A stretch of DNA of 64,000 nucleotides, taken from the NCBI GenBank assembly GCA_025999935.1, contig BNXY01000004.1:21161-85160 (forward strand), given 5' to 3'. Below are positions 53,803-62,234 of this stretch, one piece after another. This DNA is from Bacteroidia bacterium (GTDB lineage: Bacteria > Bacteroidota > Bacteroidia > Bacteroidales > Azobacteroidaceae). The notes beneath the pieces are model-generated. The model was not told where the DNA came from and did not search any database. It was given only the letters and a program-made list of their open reading frames with translations. Made by a program: the position numbers and the translations under genes. Numbering within the stretch: the first letter of the stretch is position 1; every line of letters begins with the position of its first letter.

Positions 53803-53811
53803 TTTTTTTTA

Positions 53812-54531
53812 TTATTTTTTTGTGTTAATAATCAACTTTTCCAAAAATCGAATTTGGTCTGCAAAGTAACGACTTTTTTCCGGATAAATCAAATTTAATT
53901 TGCGTATAATTACCAAAGCACGGTCATATTTTTTCTGTTTGAGGTATATTTTGGCTAAAGTTTCGGAAAAAAGGTTATTTTCATCTACTGTATCCAAATC
54001 CGGGACCAAATGCGTTTCGCTTTTTTCCGGTTCTTTCAAATGAAGTTTTACCGGCGTTATTTTATCTTTATTTAAAAATTTATCAATGACTTCCTGGTGC
54101 TGCATCGGAGGCGCTTCCGGGATTTCCGTTCCGGTTTCTCCCGAAAGATAATAGGATATATAATCGGTGGTAATCGCCGGATGTTCCATTGGAGGCTGCC
54201 TGTTTTTGTCCGTCAAAAACAATTCAATCAAGTCGAAAGACGAACCGGTTTCGGGCGCTTCTTTCTTTTCCGATTTTTCAATAAATTCAGGAGCAAAATA
54301 TTGATTTTCAACCAAATAAAAAATCTTTTTCCGATCGTTCAAATAAGCGGCAGTCTTCCTTAATTCAACCGAAAAGTGGGTATCTTGCAGTTCCAAAAAA
54401 TTGAGCGTGTACAACAAATGCGCTGCCGGGAAATATGGATATTCCGCAACCACCTCAGACAAACGCGATAAAGTGTCGCTATTATACACCGCTTGCCCGG
54501 TCATCAATCCGATGAGTTCTTCCGTCTGCAT
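53812..54531 (-). CDS. TPR-like conserved Bacteroidota protein
   Basis: 239 residues. No signal peptide. The N-terminal third is helical (LSRLSEVVAEYPYFPAAHLLYTLNFL), the middle is charged and proline-rich, and the C-terminus reads as one or two tetratricopeptide-like helices (SETLAKIYLKQKKYDRALVIIRKLNLIYPEKS). This protein is recurrently placed between lptE and secG in Bacteroidales; its role is unknown, perhaps in envelope assembly. Confidence 0.75.
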   Translation of the reverse strand: MQTEELIGLMTGQAVYNSDTLSRLSEVVAEYPYFPAAHLLYTLNFLELQDTHFSVELRKTAAYLNDRKKIFYLVENQYFAPEFIEKSEKKEAPETGSSFDLIELFLTDKNRQPPMEHPAITTDYISYYLSGETGTEIPEAPPMQHQEVIDKFLNKDKITPVKLHLKEPEKSETHLVPDLDTVDENNLFSETLAKIYLKQKKYDRALVIIRKLNLIYPEKSRYFADQIRFLEKLIINTKK

Positions 54532-54534
54532 GGA

Positions 54535-55050
54535 TTACCAATTAGCTACCGTTGCATTGTAAATTAGATCAACCAATTCGTCTATAATCAGTTTCATAAG
54601 TTCATCTTGAACATCATCCAACGAACGGGCACTGTCAAATTCCTTGAAAGCGGAAAATGATTGATCTACGTCCTTGCCGGTTTCTTTGTTATTGACATAT
54701 TGTACGCGAACCGAAACCGTCAAACGGGTTTGAGAAGAATAGGCATCTTCTTTTACCGCCATACCTTGCACTTGAAACGAAGTAATTTCGCCTTCTATTT
54801 CAATATCTCCCCCATTGGTAACTTCTTTCAAACGTGTTTGTTCGATGAATCGTTTCCGCAAAGCCAAATCAAACATTTGCGTCATTTGCGGATAAAAAGC
54901 CGTCCGGTTGGGAAATTCCGAGATACGAATGGTTTTTGTCATATCATAATTCACACTTCCGCCGGTTGGACCAAAGGAAATAACAGAACAAGCCGGGAAA
55001 AGACTTATTATACAAAGTACAATAAGTATCATTTTTTTATTCCAGCCCAT
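54535..55050 (-). CDS. lptE: LptE-family LPS-assembly lipoprotein
   Basis: 171 residues. Lipoprotein signal MILIVLCIISLFPAC (Cys21). The mature part fits LptE: YDMTKTIRISEFPNRTAFYPQMTQMFDLALRKRFIEQTRLKEV, DIEIEGEITSFQV, and a C-terminal helix (QDELMKLIIDELVDLIYNATVANW). Plug of the LptD barrel for LPS insertion in the outer membrane. Starts 14 bp inside the end of the regulator gene. Confidence 0.85.
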   Translation of the reverse strand: MGWNKKMILIVLCIISLFPACSVISFGPTGGSVNYDMTKTIRISEFPNRTAFYPQMTQMFDLALRKRFIEQTRLKEVTNGGDIEIEGEITSFQVQGMAVKEDAYSSQTRLTVSVRVQYVNNKETGKDVDQSFSAFKEFDSARSLDDVQDELMKLIIDELVDLIYNATVANW

Positions 55051-56269
55051 ATTCTTTGATTTTTCGGTATAACGTGCGTTCGGATATTTTCAAGTCCAAT
55101 GCGGCATTCCGCCGTTTCCCTCTATGTCGTTCCAACGCTTTTTGAATCATGTCTTTTTCTACTTCTTCCAGCGAAAAAGTTTTTGGTTCGGTTTCTTTAA
55201 TTTCTATTTCGGTTTCTTCATCGGAATATTCATCGGCATAAGGAACCGGCTCATCTTCCACAATTTCATCCGGAATATTGTTTTTTAGCAGGTGTTGAAA
55301 CGTGACATGCGAATGGTCGGATTGGATTGGAGCGTTTCCGCTTTTCAATTCCGGAACCCTGTTTTTCAAATCATTGATGTCTTTCCGCATATCGAAAAGG
55401 ATTTGATAGAGAATTTCCCGCTCATTATTAAAGAAATGACTGTCGGATTCCGAATGTGCTAAAACCGGCAATCCTACATCGGGATTAACCAAATAGGTTT
55501 TCAGTGTTTCGACCGATATTTCCCGGTCTTTTTCGATGATTGACATCCTTTCGGTAATATTCTTCAATTCGCGAATGTTTCCCGGCCAACGGTATTTCAT
55601 TAAAACCGAGCGGGCTTCATCCGTCAAAAGGATGGCCGGCATCCGGTACTTTTCGGCAAAATCGCCGGCAAATTTCCGAAATAACAAAGGAATATCTTCT
55701 TTCCGGTCGCGCAGAGGCGGAATTATTACCGGAACGGTATTCAAACGATAATACAAATCTTCCCTGAATTTACCATTCCGAATCGCTTTCAATAAATCGA
55801 CATTGGTTGCGGCGACAATCCGGACATCTGTTTTCTGCACTTTGGAGGAACCGACTTTGATAAATTCTCCGGATTCCAATACCCGCAACAAGCGCGCTTG
55901 CGTAGCCATGGGCAATTCACCGACTTCATCCAAGAAAATGGTGCCTTTGTCAGCTACATCAAAATAGCCTTTCCGATCGGCCAAAGCGCCTGTAAAAGAG
56001 CCTTTTTCGTGACCAAAAAGTTCCGAGTCGATGGTTCCTTCCGGAATGGCTCCGCAATTGACCGCTATGTAAGCGCCATGCTTGCGAATACTGTTTTGAT
56101 GAATGATTTGGGGGAAAGCCTCCTTCCCCACCCCGCTTTCTCCGATAATCAACACGGATAAATCGGTGGGGGCAATTAACAAAGCCTTATCTATTTCCCG
56201 GTCTAACAAGGAGCTGTTTCCAATAATTCCGAACCGGTTTTTAATCAATTGTAAATCTACTTTTACCAT
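55037..56269 (-). CDS. sigma-54-dependent Fis-family regulator
   Basis: 410 residues from the ATG at 56269 (MVKVDLQLIKNRFGIIG); a longer frame upstream is only thrA sequence read in another frame. No receiver or sensor domain: it begins directly with the AAA+ sigma-54 activation module with Walker A GESGVGKE, the sigma-54 loop EKGSFTGA (GAFTGA variant), Walker B GTIFLDEVGE and the arginine finger region YYRLNTVPVIIPPLRDRKEDI. A charged linker leads to a C-terminal Fis-type helix-turn-helix (EKDMIQKALERHRGKRRNAALDLKISERTLYRKIKEYG). Its ATG overlaps the thrA stop (TAATG), so the two are coupled. Target genes unknown. Confidence 0.93.
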   Translation of the reverse strand: MVKVDLQLIKNRFGIIGNSSLLDREIDKALLIAPTDLSVLIIGESGVGKEAFPQIIHQNSIRKHGAYIAVNCGAIPEGTIDSELFGHEKGSFTGALADRKGYFDVADKGTIFLDEVGELPMATQARLLRVLESGEFIKVGSSKVQKTDVRIVAATNVDLLKAIRNGKFREDLYYRLNTVPVIIPPLRDRKEDIPLLFRKFAGDFAEKYRMPAILLTDEARSVLMKYRWPGNIRELKNITERMSIIEKDREISVETLKTYLVNPDVGLPVLAHSESDSHFFNNEREILYQILFDMRKDINDLKNRVPELKSGNAPIQSDHSHVTFQHLLKNNIPDEIVEDEPVPYADEYSDEETEIEIKETEPKTFSLEEVEKDMIQKALERHRGKRRNAALDLKISERTLYRKIKEYGLE

Positions 56270-58704
56270 TATCTGATGTTTGCAATACTGATGATGTCGG
56301 CGAAAACACCGGCAGCCGTAACGGCGGCTCCGGCTCCGTATCCTTTGATAATCATCGGGAACTCGTCGTATCGTTCCGTGGTTATCATGATGATGTTGTT
56401 GCTGCCTTCCAATTCGTAAAACGGATGGCTGCGATCCACTTCCTGTAATCCTACCCGGCATTTCCCGCGATCCATTTCAGCCACGAAACGGTAGCGTTTA
56501 CCGTTGATTTCCAACTGTTTGCGTTTCTGTTCAAATTCGGCGTCCAATTCGGGTATGGATTCCCAAAAATCATCCAACGAACCGTTAAAATATTTATCGG
56601 GAATAAACAAATGTTTTTCCACATCCGACTGATTCACTTCACACCCCGCTTCACGGGAAATGATTACTAATTTCCGGATAACATCCGTTCCACTCAAATC
56701 AATCCGGGGATCCGGCTCTGAAAAGCGAGCTTCCTGAGCCATTTTAATTGCCTTACTCAAAGGAATTTCCTCAGAAATGGCGTTAAAAATATAATTTACT
56801 GTTCCCGACAAAACCGCTTGTAATTTCACAATTTTATCCCCGCTGTTTATCAGGGCGTTCATAGTGTTAATAATCGGTAATCCCGCGCCTACATTGGTTT
56901 CAAACAAAAATTTAACCCCTTTTTTGCGGGCGGTTTCCTTCAGGTGGTAATAATTTTCATATTCCGAAGAAGCGGCAATCTTATTGGCCGCTACAACAGA
57001 AATATTGTTTGACAGAAAATCGTCGTAAAGTTCTGCTATTTTTGGACTTGCCGTACAATCAACAAATACGGAGTTGAAAATATTCATTTTCAGAATCTCA
57101 TCCCGAAGCAATTCCGGCGTAGTCGGTTGACCGTTGTTCCGCAATTCATCGAGGTAGGTATCCAAGTTGATTCCCTTTCTGTCCAGAATCATATTGTCCA
57201 CATCGGCAATTCCAACAATGTTAATTTTCAAGCCGTTATGCTCTATCAACGTTTTTTGTTGCAGTTTGATTTGTTCCAACAGACTACTGCCTACCGTGCC
57301 GATTCCCGTCAGGAAAATATTCAAAACCTGGTATTCCGACAAAAAGAAAGAGTCGTGAATGGAGTTTAAGGCTTTCCGAAGGTAACGGCTATCAATGACG
57401 AAGGAAATATTGGTTTCGGATGCTCCTTGCGCACAAGCGATTACGCTGATTCCACTCCTACCCAGCGTTCCGAACAATTTACCGGCAATGCCCGGCGTTC
57501 GTTTCATATTTTCGCCAACAATCGCCACGGTTGCCAATCCGCTTTCCGATTTGATGTCGTTGATTTCGCCTTGCGCCAATTCCAATTTGAACTCTTCGGT
57601 CAGCACTTTCACGGATAATTCTTCGCTTTCGTTTTTCACGGCAAACGAAGTTGTATTTTCCGAAGATGCCTGAGAAACCATAAATACGCTGATTCCGGCT
57701 TTGGAAAGTGCGCGGAAAATCCGGTAATTAACGCCGATTACGCCTACCATTCCCAAGCCTTGCACGGTAATCAAACAAGTATCGGCAATAGAAGAAATTC
57801 CTTTGATGGATTTCCCTCCGTTTTTGTTATTTTTCGAAATATAGGTTCCTTGCGAGTCGGGATTGAAGGTATTCTTTATTAATATAGGTATGCTTTTGTG
57901 AAAAACCGGAAAAATCGTAGGCGGATAAATCACTTTAGCGCCGAAATTCGACAATTCCATGGCTTCGATATAACTCAAATCCTGAATGACGTAAGCGCTG
58001 GAAATAATTTTCGGGTCGGCGGTCATAAAACCATCTACATCCGTCCAAATTTCTAAAATATGGGCATCCAATGCTGCGGCTAAAATAGAGGCGGTGTAAT
58101 CGGAACCGCCACGTCCCAGATTGCTGGTGTCGCCCGTACTTTCGTCTTGGGAAATAAAACCCGGAACCACCGAAATTTCAGGTAGTTCGGCAAAAATTTT
58201 CCGAATCAAGCGGTTCGTTACTTCAAAATCGACAATGTGTTTTTTGAATTGCTTCTCCGTCTTGATAAATTCGCGGGCGTCAAACAGTTGTGCGCCTGAA
58301 ATCACATTAGATACAATCAGGGAACTCAATCTTTCCCCATAACTGACAATGATGTCGGAAGTTTTTTGGGACAAATCGCGAACCAAACAGACCCCTTTCA
58401 AAATGTTTTCCAATTCGTCCAACAGGGAAACCACTTGTTTCAACAGGTAATTCCGAATAGCCGGGTCAACAATAACCGCTTCGACCAATTCTATGTGACG
58501 GCTGACGATTTGGTTGTATTCTTTTTCGTAAGTATATTCGCCTTGAGCGGCCAACTTAGAGGTATTCAACAATTGGTCGGTTATTCCGCCCAATGCGGAA
58601 ACCACCACTATCACAGGTTCTTGAACTGCCTCAACAATCGCTTTTACCTTTAAAATACTTTCTGCGGAACCTACGGATGTTCCGCCAAATTTCATTACTT
58701 TCAC
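56269..58704 (-). CDS. thrA: bifunctional aspartokinase/homoserine dehydrogenase
   Basis: 811 residues, the full length of the fused enzyme. Aspartokinase part (~1-290, MKVMKFGGTSVGSAESI, VVSALGGITDQLL, SYGERLSS, NLGRGGSDYTASILAAAL, EIWTDVDGFMTADP), two ACT regulatory domains (~310-450), and homoserine dehydrogenase (~460-811, FLTGIGTVGSSLL, VAANKIAASSEY, FETNVGAGLPIINTMNALI, LSGTVNYIFN, EPDPRIDLSGTDVIRKLVIISREAG). First and third steps of the threonine/methionine branch; expected to be feedback-inhibited by threonine. Behind DUF3467 by 17 nt. Confidence 0.96.
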   Translation of the reverse strand: MKVMKFGGTSVGSAESILKVKAIVEAVQEPVIVVVSALGGITDQLLNTSKLAAQGEYTYEKEYNQIVSRHIELVEAVIVDPAIRNYLLKQVVSLLDELENILKGVCLVRDLSQKTSDIIVSYGERLSSLIVSNVISGAQLFDAREFIKTEKQFKKHIVDFEVTNRLIRKIFAELPEISVVPGFISQDESTGDTSNLGRGGSDYTASILAAALDAHILEIWTDVDGFMTADPKIISSAYVIQDLSYIEAMELSNFGAKVIYPPTIFPVFHKSIPILIKNTFNPDSQGTYISKNNKNGGKSIKGISSIADTCLITVQGLGMVGVIGVNYRIFRALSKAGISVFMVSQASSENTTSFAVKNESEELSVKVLTEEFKLELAQGEINDIKSESGLATVAIVGENMKRTPGIAGKLFGTLGRSGISVIACAQGASETNISFVIDSRYLRKALNSIHDSFFLSEYQVLNIFLTGIGTVGSSLLEQIKLQQKTLIEHNGLKINIVGIADVDNMILDRKGINLDTYLDELRNNGQPTTPELLRDEILKMNIFNSVFVDCTASPKIAELYDDFLSNNISVVAANKIAASSEYENYYHLKETARKKGVKFLFETNVGAGLPIINTMNALINSGDKIVKLQAVLSGTVNYIFNAISEEIPLSKAIKMAQEARFSEPDPRIDLSGTDVIRKLVIISREAGCEVNQSDVEKHLFIPDKYFNGSLDDFWESIPELDAEFEQKRKQLEINGKRYRFVAEMDRGKCRVGLQEVDRSHPFYELEGSNNIIMITTERYDEFPMIIKGYGAGAAVTAAGVFADIISIANIR

Positions 58705-58721
58705 GTTCTTTCAATTAAAAA

Positions 58722-59030
58722 TTACGCTTCTCCTACCGGGCCGATAATCGGCGGATTAAAGCCTCCGCCCAGTAATTTTATTTCTCCGTTTTGCGACTCA
58801 TATTTTTTGATATTGTCTATCAAAGCCAACATCAACCTTTTGGCGTGTTCCGGCGTTAAAATAATCCGGGATTGCACTTTGGCTTTGGGAATGCCCGGCA
58901 TCAAACGGACGAAATCCACCACAAACTCCGACGAAGAATGGGCGATAACCGCCAAATTGGAATAAATCCCTTGAGCAATCTCATCGGATAGCTCAATCTG
59001 GATATTGTTTTGCTGTTGCTGTTTTTCCAT
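58722..59030 (-). CDS. DUF3467 protein
   Basis: 102 residues: LSDEIAQGIYSNLAVIAHSSSEFVVDFVRLMPGIPKAKVQSRIILTPEHAKRLM are the family's conserved core, with a glutamine-rich N-terminus. Function not established. It is the first gene before thrA and carries a TACTTTTG box (59078-59071, minus strand) and a small palindrome upstream. Confidence 0.88.
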   Translation of the reverse strand: MEKQQQQNNIQIELSDEIAQGIYSNLAVIAHSSSEFVVDFVRLMPGIPKAKVQSRIILTPEHAKRLMLALIDNIKKYESQNGEIKLLGGGFNPPIIGPVGEA

Positions 59031-59044
59031 TGTTATAATTTTTT

Positions 59045-59078
59045 ATGACAAGCTGTCATGTTTTAGACCACAAAAGTA
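59045..59078 (-). promoter_or_regulatory. promoter box and palindrome before DUF3467-thrA operon
   Basis: Minus-strand TACTTTTG (59078-59071) is 41 nt upstream of the DUF3467 start. Between them ATGACA-AGC-TGTCAT (59045-59059) is a perfect 6-bp-arm palindrome that could be an operator. Confidence 0.5.
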
Positions 59079-59175
59079 GTGATAATAATTTAAATTTGAT
59101 TATAAATACAAAGAAAATAGATTCCAAATAATAATTAACAAAAAAAATACCAAAATATTTGGTTATTATAAAAAC

Positions 59176-59653
59176 GGGTGTACGACAAATCTCCCAATTA
59201 GTGTTTAACGATTATCAGGAGATGTCTCCATGCGCCTCCTCGTTCCTCGTTGGCTTAGTACCAATGACGAGTTTATGTAACACATTGATTATCAACGATA
59301 ATTCGTCATCCATTTTTATCTAAAATATTTTATAAGAACTACCAATGACGAGTTTATGTAACACATTGATTATCAACGATAATTCGTCATCCATTTTTAC
59401 CAATGACGAGTTTATGTAACACATTGATTATCAACGATAATTCGTCATCCATTTTTATCTAAAATATTTTATAAGAACTCGACATGACGATAAAACGTTG
59501 AGATATGGGTGGAAGGGGAAGAAACGGCGGCTTCGCCGCCGTTTCTTCCCCTTCCTTTCCCATTTTGCAGCCGCGTCATGTCGACCGAGCGCAGCGAGTG
59601 GAGACATCTCCTGATAATCGTTAAACACTAATTGGGAGATTTGTCGTACACCC
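59176..59653. mobile_element. 478 bp non-coding element with 55-bp terminal inverted repeats (MITE-like)
   Basis: The arms 59176-59230 and 59599-59653 are perfect inverted repeats of 55 bases beginning GGGTGTACGACAAATCTCCC. Inside lie three direct copies of a module starting TACCAATGACGAGTTTATGT at 59259, 59340 and 59398 (spacing 81 and 58; the second is shortened) and a G/C-rich hairpin at 59511-59555. No transposase is encoded. Related pieces occur at 49763-49854 (one arm, inverted) and 5219-5385 (the interior module beside a different hairpin). It behaves like a composite, non-autonomous dispersed repeat. Confidence 0.85.
59511..59555. terminator. very strong hairpin inside the element
   Basis: A perfect 21-bp stem (59511-59531 with 59535-59555) with loop TTC, ending in GGCGGC/GCCGCC. 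Symmetric purine/pyrimidine arms; may block transcription on both strands, though no clear T-run is present. Confidence 0.75.
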
Positions 59654-59784
59654 TTATTTTATATTTTCAAAGTTTTTAGAATAACTCGCTCTTTGTCACA
59701 AAAATAATCTGTTAATTAGAGGTATATAAACAATATTATTAATTTTAAACACGTTATTCCCAATGTTAATGACTATAAATATGA

Positions 59785-60144
59785 CGCCAACAGAAATTCG
59801 ACACGGAAACTTGGACACGGGCAACATGCTATTCCATTGTCAACAATGCTTTTTCTACCAGTGAAAAAGGACGAGTTCGGGGAGAGAGTTTTGGCATCAC
59901 TTTAATTATAGACTCCAATACAGGAAAGGTAATCGAAGTTAATTTTAATTTTCATAAAACAGATAAATATGCGACCATTCCGGTGTCTGTCTATCGCAAA
60001 GCAGATATATTTTGTAAAATTATATTGATATTATTTGTAAGTTTCAAAAGAAAGCAGTACTTTTGTGGGCTAAAATTCTTAAAGGGTTTATCAAGCGAAA
60101 GGAATTTGTCCTTTCCACCCCCGGAAATAACCTGTAAATTATAA
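59785..60144 (+). pseudogene. remnant of a DUF5043-like Bacteroidota gene
   Basis: A frame with no start codon after an in-frame TGA at 59782 reads KFDTETWTRATCYSIVNNAF and STSEKGRVRGESFGITLII, then DSNTGKVIEVNFNF and TDKYATIPVSVYRKADIF. This looks like the C-terminal region of a conserved small Bacteroidota protein (DUF5043-like, from memory). From about 60000 on the sequence is probably the leader of rplU. N-terminus missing, so non-functional. Family assignment is tentative. Confidence 0.45.
60034..60065 (+). promoter_or_regulatory. rplU-rpmA promoter
   Basis: TTTG (60034-60037) and TACTTTTG (60058-60065) are 20 nt apart, an exact match to the Bacteroidota consensus, 83 nt before rplU. 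Confidence 0.8.
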
Positions 60145-60148
60145 ACAG

Positions 60149-60463
60149 ATGTACGTAATCGTAAACATTCAAGGTCAACAATTTAAAGTAGAAAAAGACC
60201 AGAAATTGTTTGTTCATCATTTAGATGGAGAAGCAGGCGCACAAGTGGAATTTGAAAAAGTTCTCTTGGCCGACAAAGATGGCAAAGTAACCGTGGGCGC
60301 TCCGGTCATTGAAGGCGCAAAAGTAGTGGCGGAAATCGTTAATCCTTTGGTAAAAGGAGATAAAGTATTGATTTTCCACAAAAAGAGAAGAAAAGGTTCC
60401 CGTAAATTAAACGGTCACCGTCAACAATTCTCTCAAATCGTGATTAAAGACATTCAAGCTTAA
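60149..60463 (+). CDS. rplU: 50S ribosomal protein L21
   Basis: 104 residues: [47 protein letters not shown] and [24 protein letters not shown] are L21 hallmarks. Followed after 20 nt by rpmA, the universal pair. Confidence 0.97.
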   Translation: MYVIVNIQGQQFKVEKDQKLFVHHLDGEAGAQVEFEKVLLADKDGKVTVGAPVIEGAKVVAEIVNPLVKGDKVLIFHKKRRKGSRKLNGHRQQFSQIVIKDIQA

Positions 60464-60483
60464 TTCGTTAAAATCTTAGAAAA

Positions 60484-60747
60484 ATGGCACATAAAAAAGG
60501 AGTCGGTAGTTCAAAGAACGGACGCGAATCGCACAGTAAACGGTTAGGCGTTAAAATTTTTGGTGGCGAAATCTGCAAAGCAGGAAACATTCTTATTCGC
60601 CAAAGAGGAACCCAACATCATCCGGGCATCAACGTAGGTATCGGCAGAGACCATACCCTGTATGCGCTTATCGATGGCACAGTAGTATTCAGAAAAAGAA
60701 AAGACGACAGGTCGTATGTTTCCATCGAACCGTTGGTAGAAGCATAA
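60484..60747 (+). CDS. rpmA: 50S ribosomal protein L27
   Basis: 87 residues beginning [20 protein letters not shown], directly the mature form without the cleaved extension seen in Firmicutes. [21 protein letters not shown] and [20 protein letters not shown] complete the family pattern. The N-terminus reaches the peptidyl-transferase centre. Confidence 0.98.
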   Translation: MAHKKGVGSSKNGRESHSKRLGVKIFGGEICKAGNILIRQRGTQHHPGINVGIGRDHTLYALIDGTVVFRKRKDDRSYVSIEPLVEA

Positions 60748-60768
60748 TTATTTTTATATGAATTAATT

Positions 60769-60800
60769 AAAAGCATCCCAAAAACAGGATGCTTTTTTTT
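60769..60800 (+). terminator. terminator after rpmA
   Basis: AAAAGCATCC and GGATGCTTTT form a 10-bp stem around CAAAAACA-type loop, continuing into a T-run. Confidence 0.9.
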
Positions 60801-60825
60801 ATTTTTAACACATCAATTTTTTTAT

Positions 60826-60833
60826 TATCTTTG
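60826..60833 (+). promoter_or_regulatory. -7 box of serS
   Basis: TATCTTTG, 24 nt before the serS start and just after the rpmA terminator. Confidence 0.65.
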
Positions 60834-60856
60834 TCGTCTAAAACTTACAAATAATT

Positions 60857-62128
60857 ATGCTTACACTCAAAGTCATTACGGAAAATACGCAGGAAGTGAT
60901 AACGAAATTGGCAAAGAAACATTTCGATGCGCAAGCGATTATCTATGAAGCGCTTGATACGGATAAAAAGCGAAAAGCCTCACAGCAACACTTGGACAAC
61001 AACTTGGCTGAATTGAACCAATTGTCGAAATCCATCGGACAATTGATGAAGGATGGCAACAAGGAAGCCGCAGAATCGGCGCGCCAAAAAGTAACCGCCA
61101 TGAAAGACGGCAACAAACAGTTGGAAAGCGATATGAAAGCGGCGGAAGAAAAATTGGTCGAACTCCTTTGCCGGATTCCCAATCTCCCGAACGACGCCGT
61201 TCCCGAAGGCAAACATGCCGAGGACAATGTGATTGAAAAAACAGGCGGCGTGATTCCTGCTTTGTACAAAGGCGCCCTACCCCACTGGGAATTGGCGAAA
61301 AAATACGATTTGATTGATTTTGAATTGGGCGTAAAAATCTCCGGAGCCGGTTTCCCTGTTTACAAACAAAAAGGCGCCCGCTTGCAACGCGCTTTAATCA
61401 ATTTCTTCTTGGACAATGCCCGTGAAGCCGGATACATCGAAATCCAACCCCCTTATGTAGTTAATGCGGATTCGGGTTATGGAACCGGAAATTTGCCCGA
61501 TAAAGAAGGACAAATGTATCATTGTACGGTGGATGATTTGTACCTGATTCCAACGGCGGAAGTACCGGTTACCAATATTTACCGCGACATGATTTTAGAT
61601 GAAAAAGATTTACCGATTAAAAATACGGCCTATTCGGCTTGTTTCCGCCGTGAAGCCGGTTCATACGGGAAAGACGTGCGCGGATTGAACCGTTTGCACC
61701 AATTCGACAAAGTAGAAATTGTCCGCATCGACAAACCGGAACATTCTTATGAATCTTTGCAGGAAATGGTCGATTATGTGCAATCGTTGGTGGATAAATT
61801 GGAATTGCCCTGGCGAATCCTTCGGCTTTGCGGCGGCGATATGAGTTTTACCTCTGCCCTGACTTTCGATTTTGAAGTGTATTCTGCGGCGCAGGAACGC
61901 TGGTTGGAAGTAAGTTCTGTTTCCAATTTTGAAAGCTATCAGGCGAATCGTTTGAAATGCCGTTACCGCGGGGAAGACAAGAAAACGCAACTGTGCCATA
62001 CCCTAAACGGGAGCGCATTGGCTTTGCCGAGGATTGTTGCGGCGCTGTTGGAAAATCATCAAACGCCGGAAGGGATACGGATTCCGAAAACGCTGGTTCC
62101 TTATACCGGATTTGAGTGGATTGATTGA
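60857..62128 (+). CDS. serS: seryl-tRNA synthetase
   Basis: 423 residues, class II enzyme charging tRNA-Ser. N-terminal coiled-coil arm (residues ~30-105, rich in Lys, Glu, Ala: SQQHLDNNLAELNQLSK...) that contacts the tRNA long variable arm; catalytic motifs TAEVPVTNIYRD, CFRREAGSYGKDVRGLNRLHQFDKVE (motif 2), and GSALALPRIVAALLENHQ (motif 3). The beginning (MLTLKVITENTQEVITKLAKKHFDAQ) matches the Bacteroidales form. Confidence 0.97.
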   Translation: MLTLKVITENTQEVITKLAKKHFDAQAIIYEALDTDKKRKASQQHLDNNLAELNQLSKSIGQLMKDGNKEAAESARQKVTAMKDGNKQLESDMKAAEEKLVELLCRIPNLPNDAVPEGKHAEDNVIEKTGGVIPALYKGALPHWELAKKYDLIDFELGVKISGAGFPVYKQKGARLQRALINFFLDNAREAGYIEIQPPYVVNADSGYGTGNLPDKEGQMYHCTVDDLYLIPTAEVPVTNIYRDMILDEKDLPIKNTAYSACFRREAGSYGKDVRGLNRLHQFDKVEIVRIDKPEHSYESLQEMVDYVQSLVDKLELPWRILRLCGGDMSFTSALTFDFEVYSAAQERWLEVSSVSNFESYQANRLKCRYRGEDKKTQLCHTLNGSALALPRIVAALLENHQTPEGIRIPKTLVPYTGFEWID

Positions 62129-62138
62129 GGCGTAATGG

Positions 62139-62156
62139 AACGCGGATGACGCGGAT
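62139..62156. repeat. second copy of the GCGGAT repeat
   Basis: AACGCGGATGACGCGGAT, identical to 2051-2068, here 10 nt after the serS stop. Confidence 0.75.
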
Positions 62157-62234
62157 TGGGCAGGGGCAACGCATTAAAACAGAACCTCATTTCCACCTTA
62201 TTTCACAAAAAAAAACGCAAAAGAAGTTATTTTT

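Larger units (their letters stand above)
59031..60148. other. 1.1 kb intergenic region
   Basis: From left to right: the DUF3467 promoter, an AT-rich spacer, the 478 bp inverted-repeat element, the remnant of a DUF5043-like gene, and the rplU promoter. No intact gene. Confidence 0.7.

Noticed and set aside
55037-56461. Longer version of the sigma-54 regulator starting at 56461
   Set aside because: The extra 64 residues are Arg/His-rich out-of-frame thrA sequence; the ATG at 56269 overlapping the thrA stop is the sensible start.
59259-59489. Three spaced direct repeats as a possible CRISPR array
   Set aside because: Repeat units are 58-81 bp with no unique spacers, lie inside a larger inverted-repeat element, and no cas gene is near.
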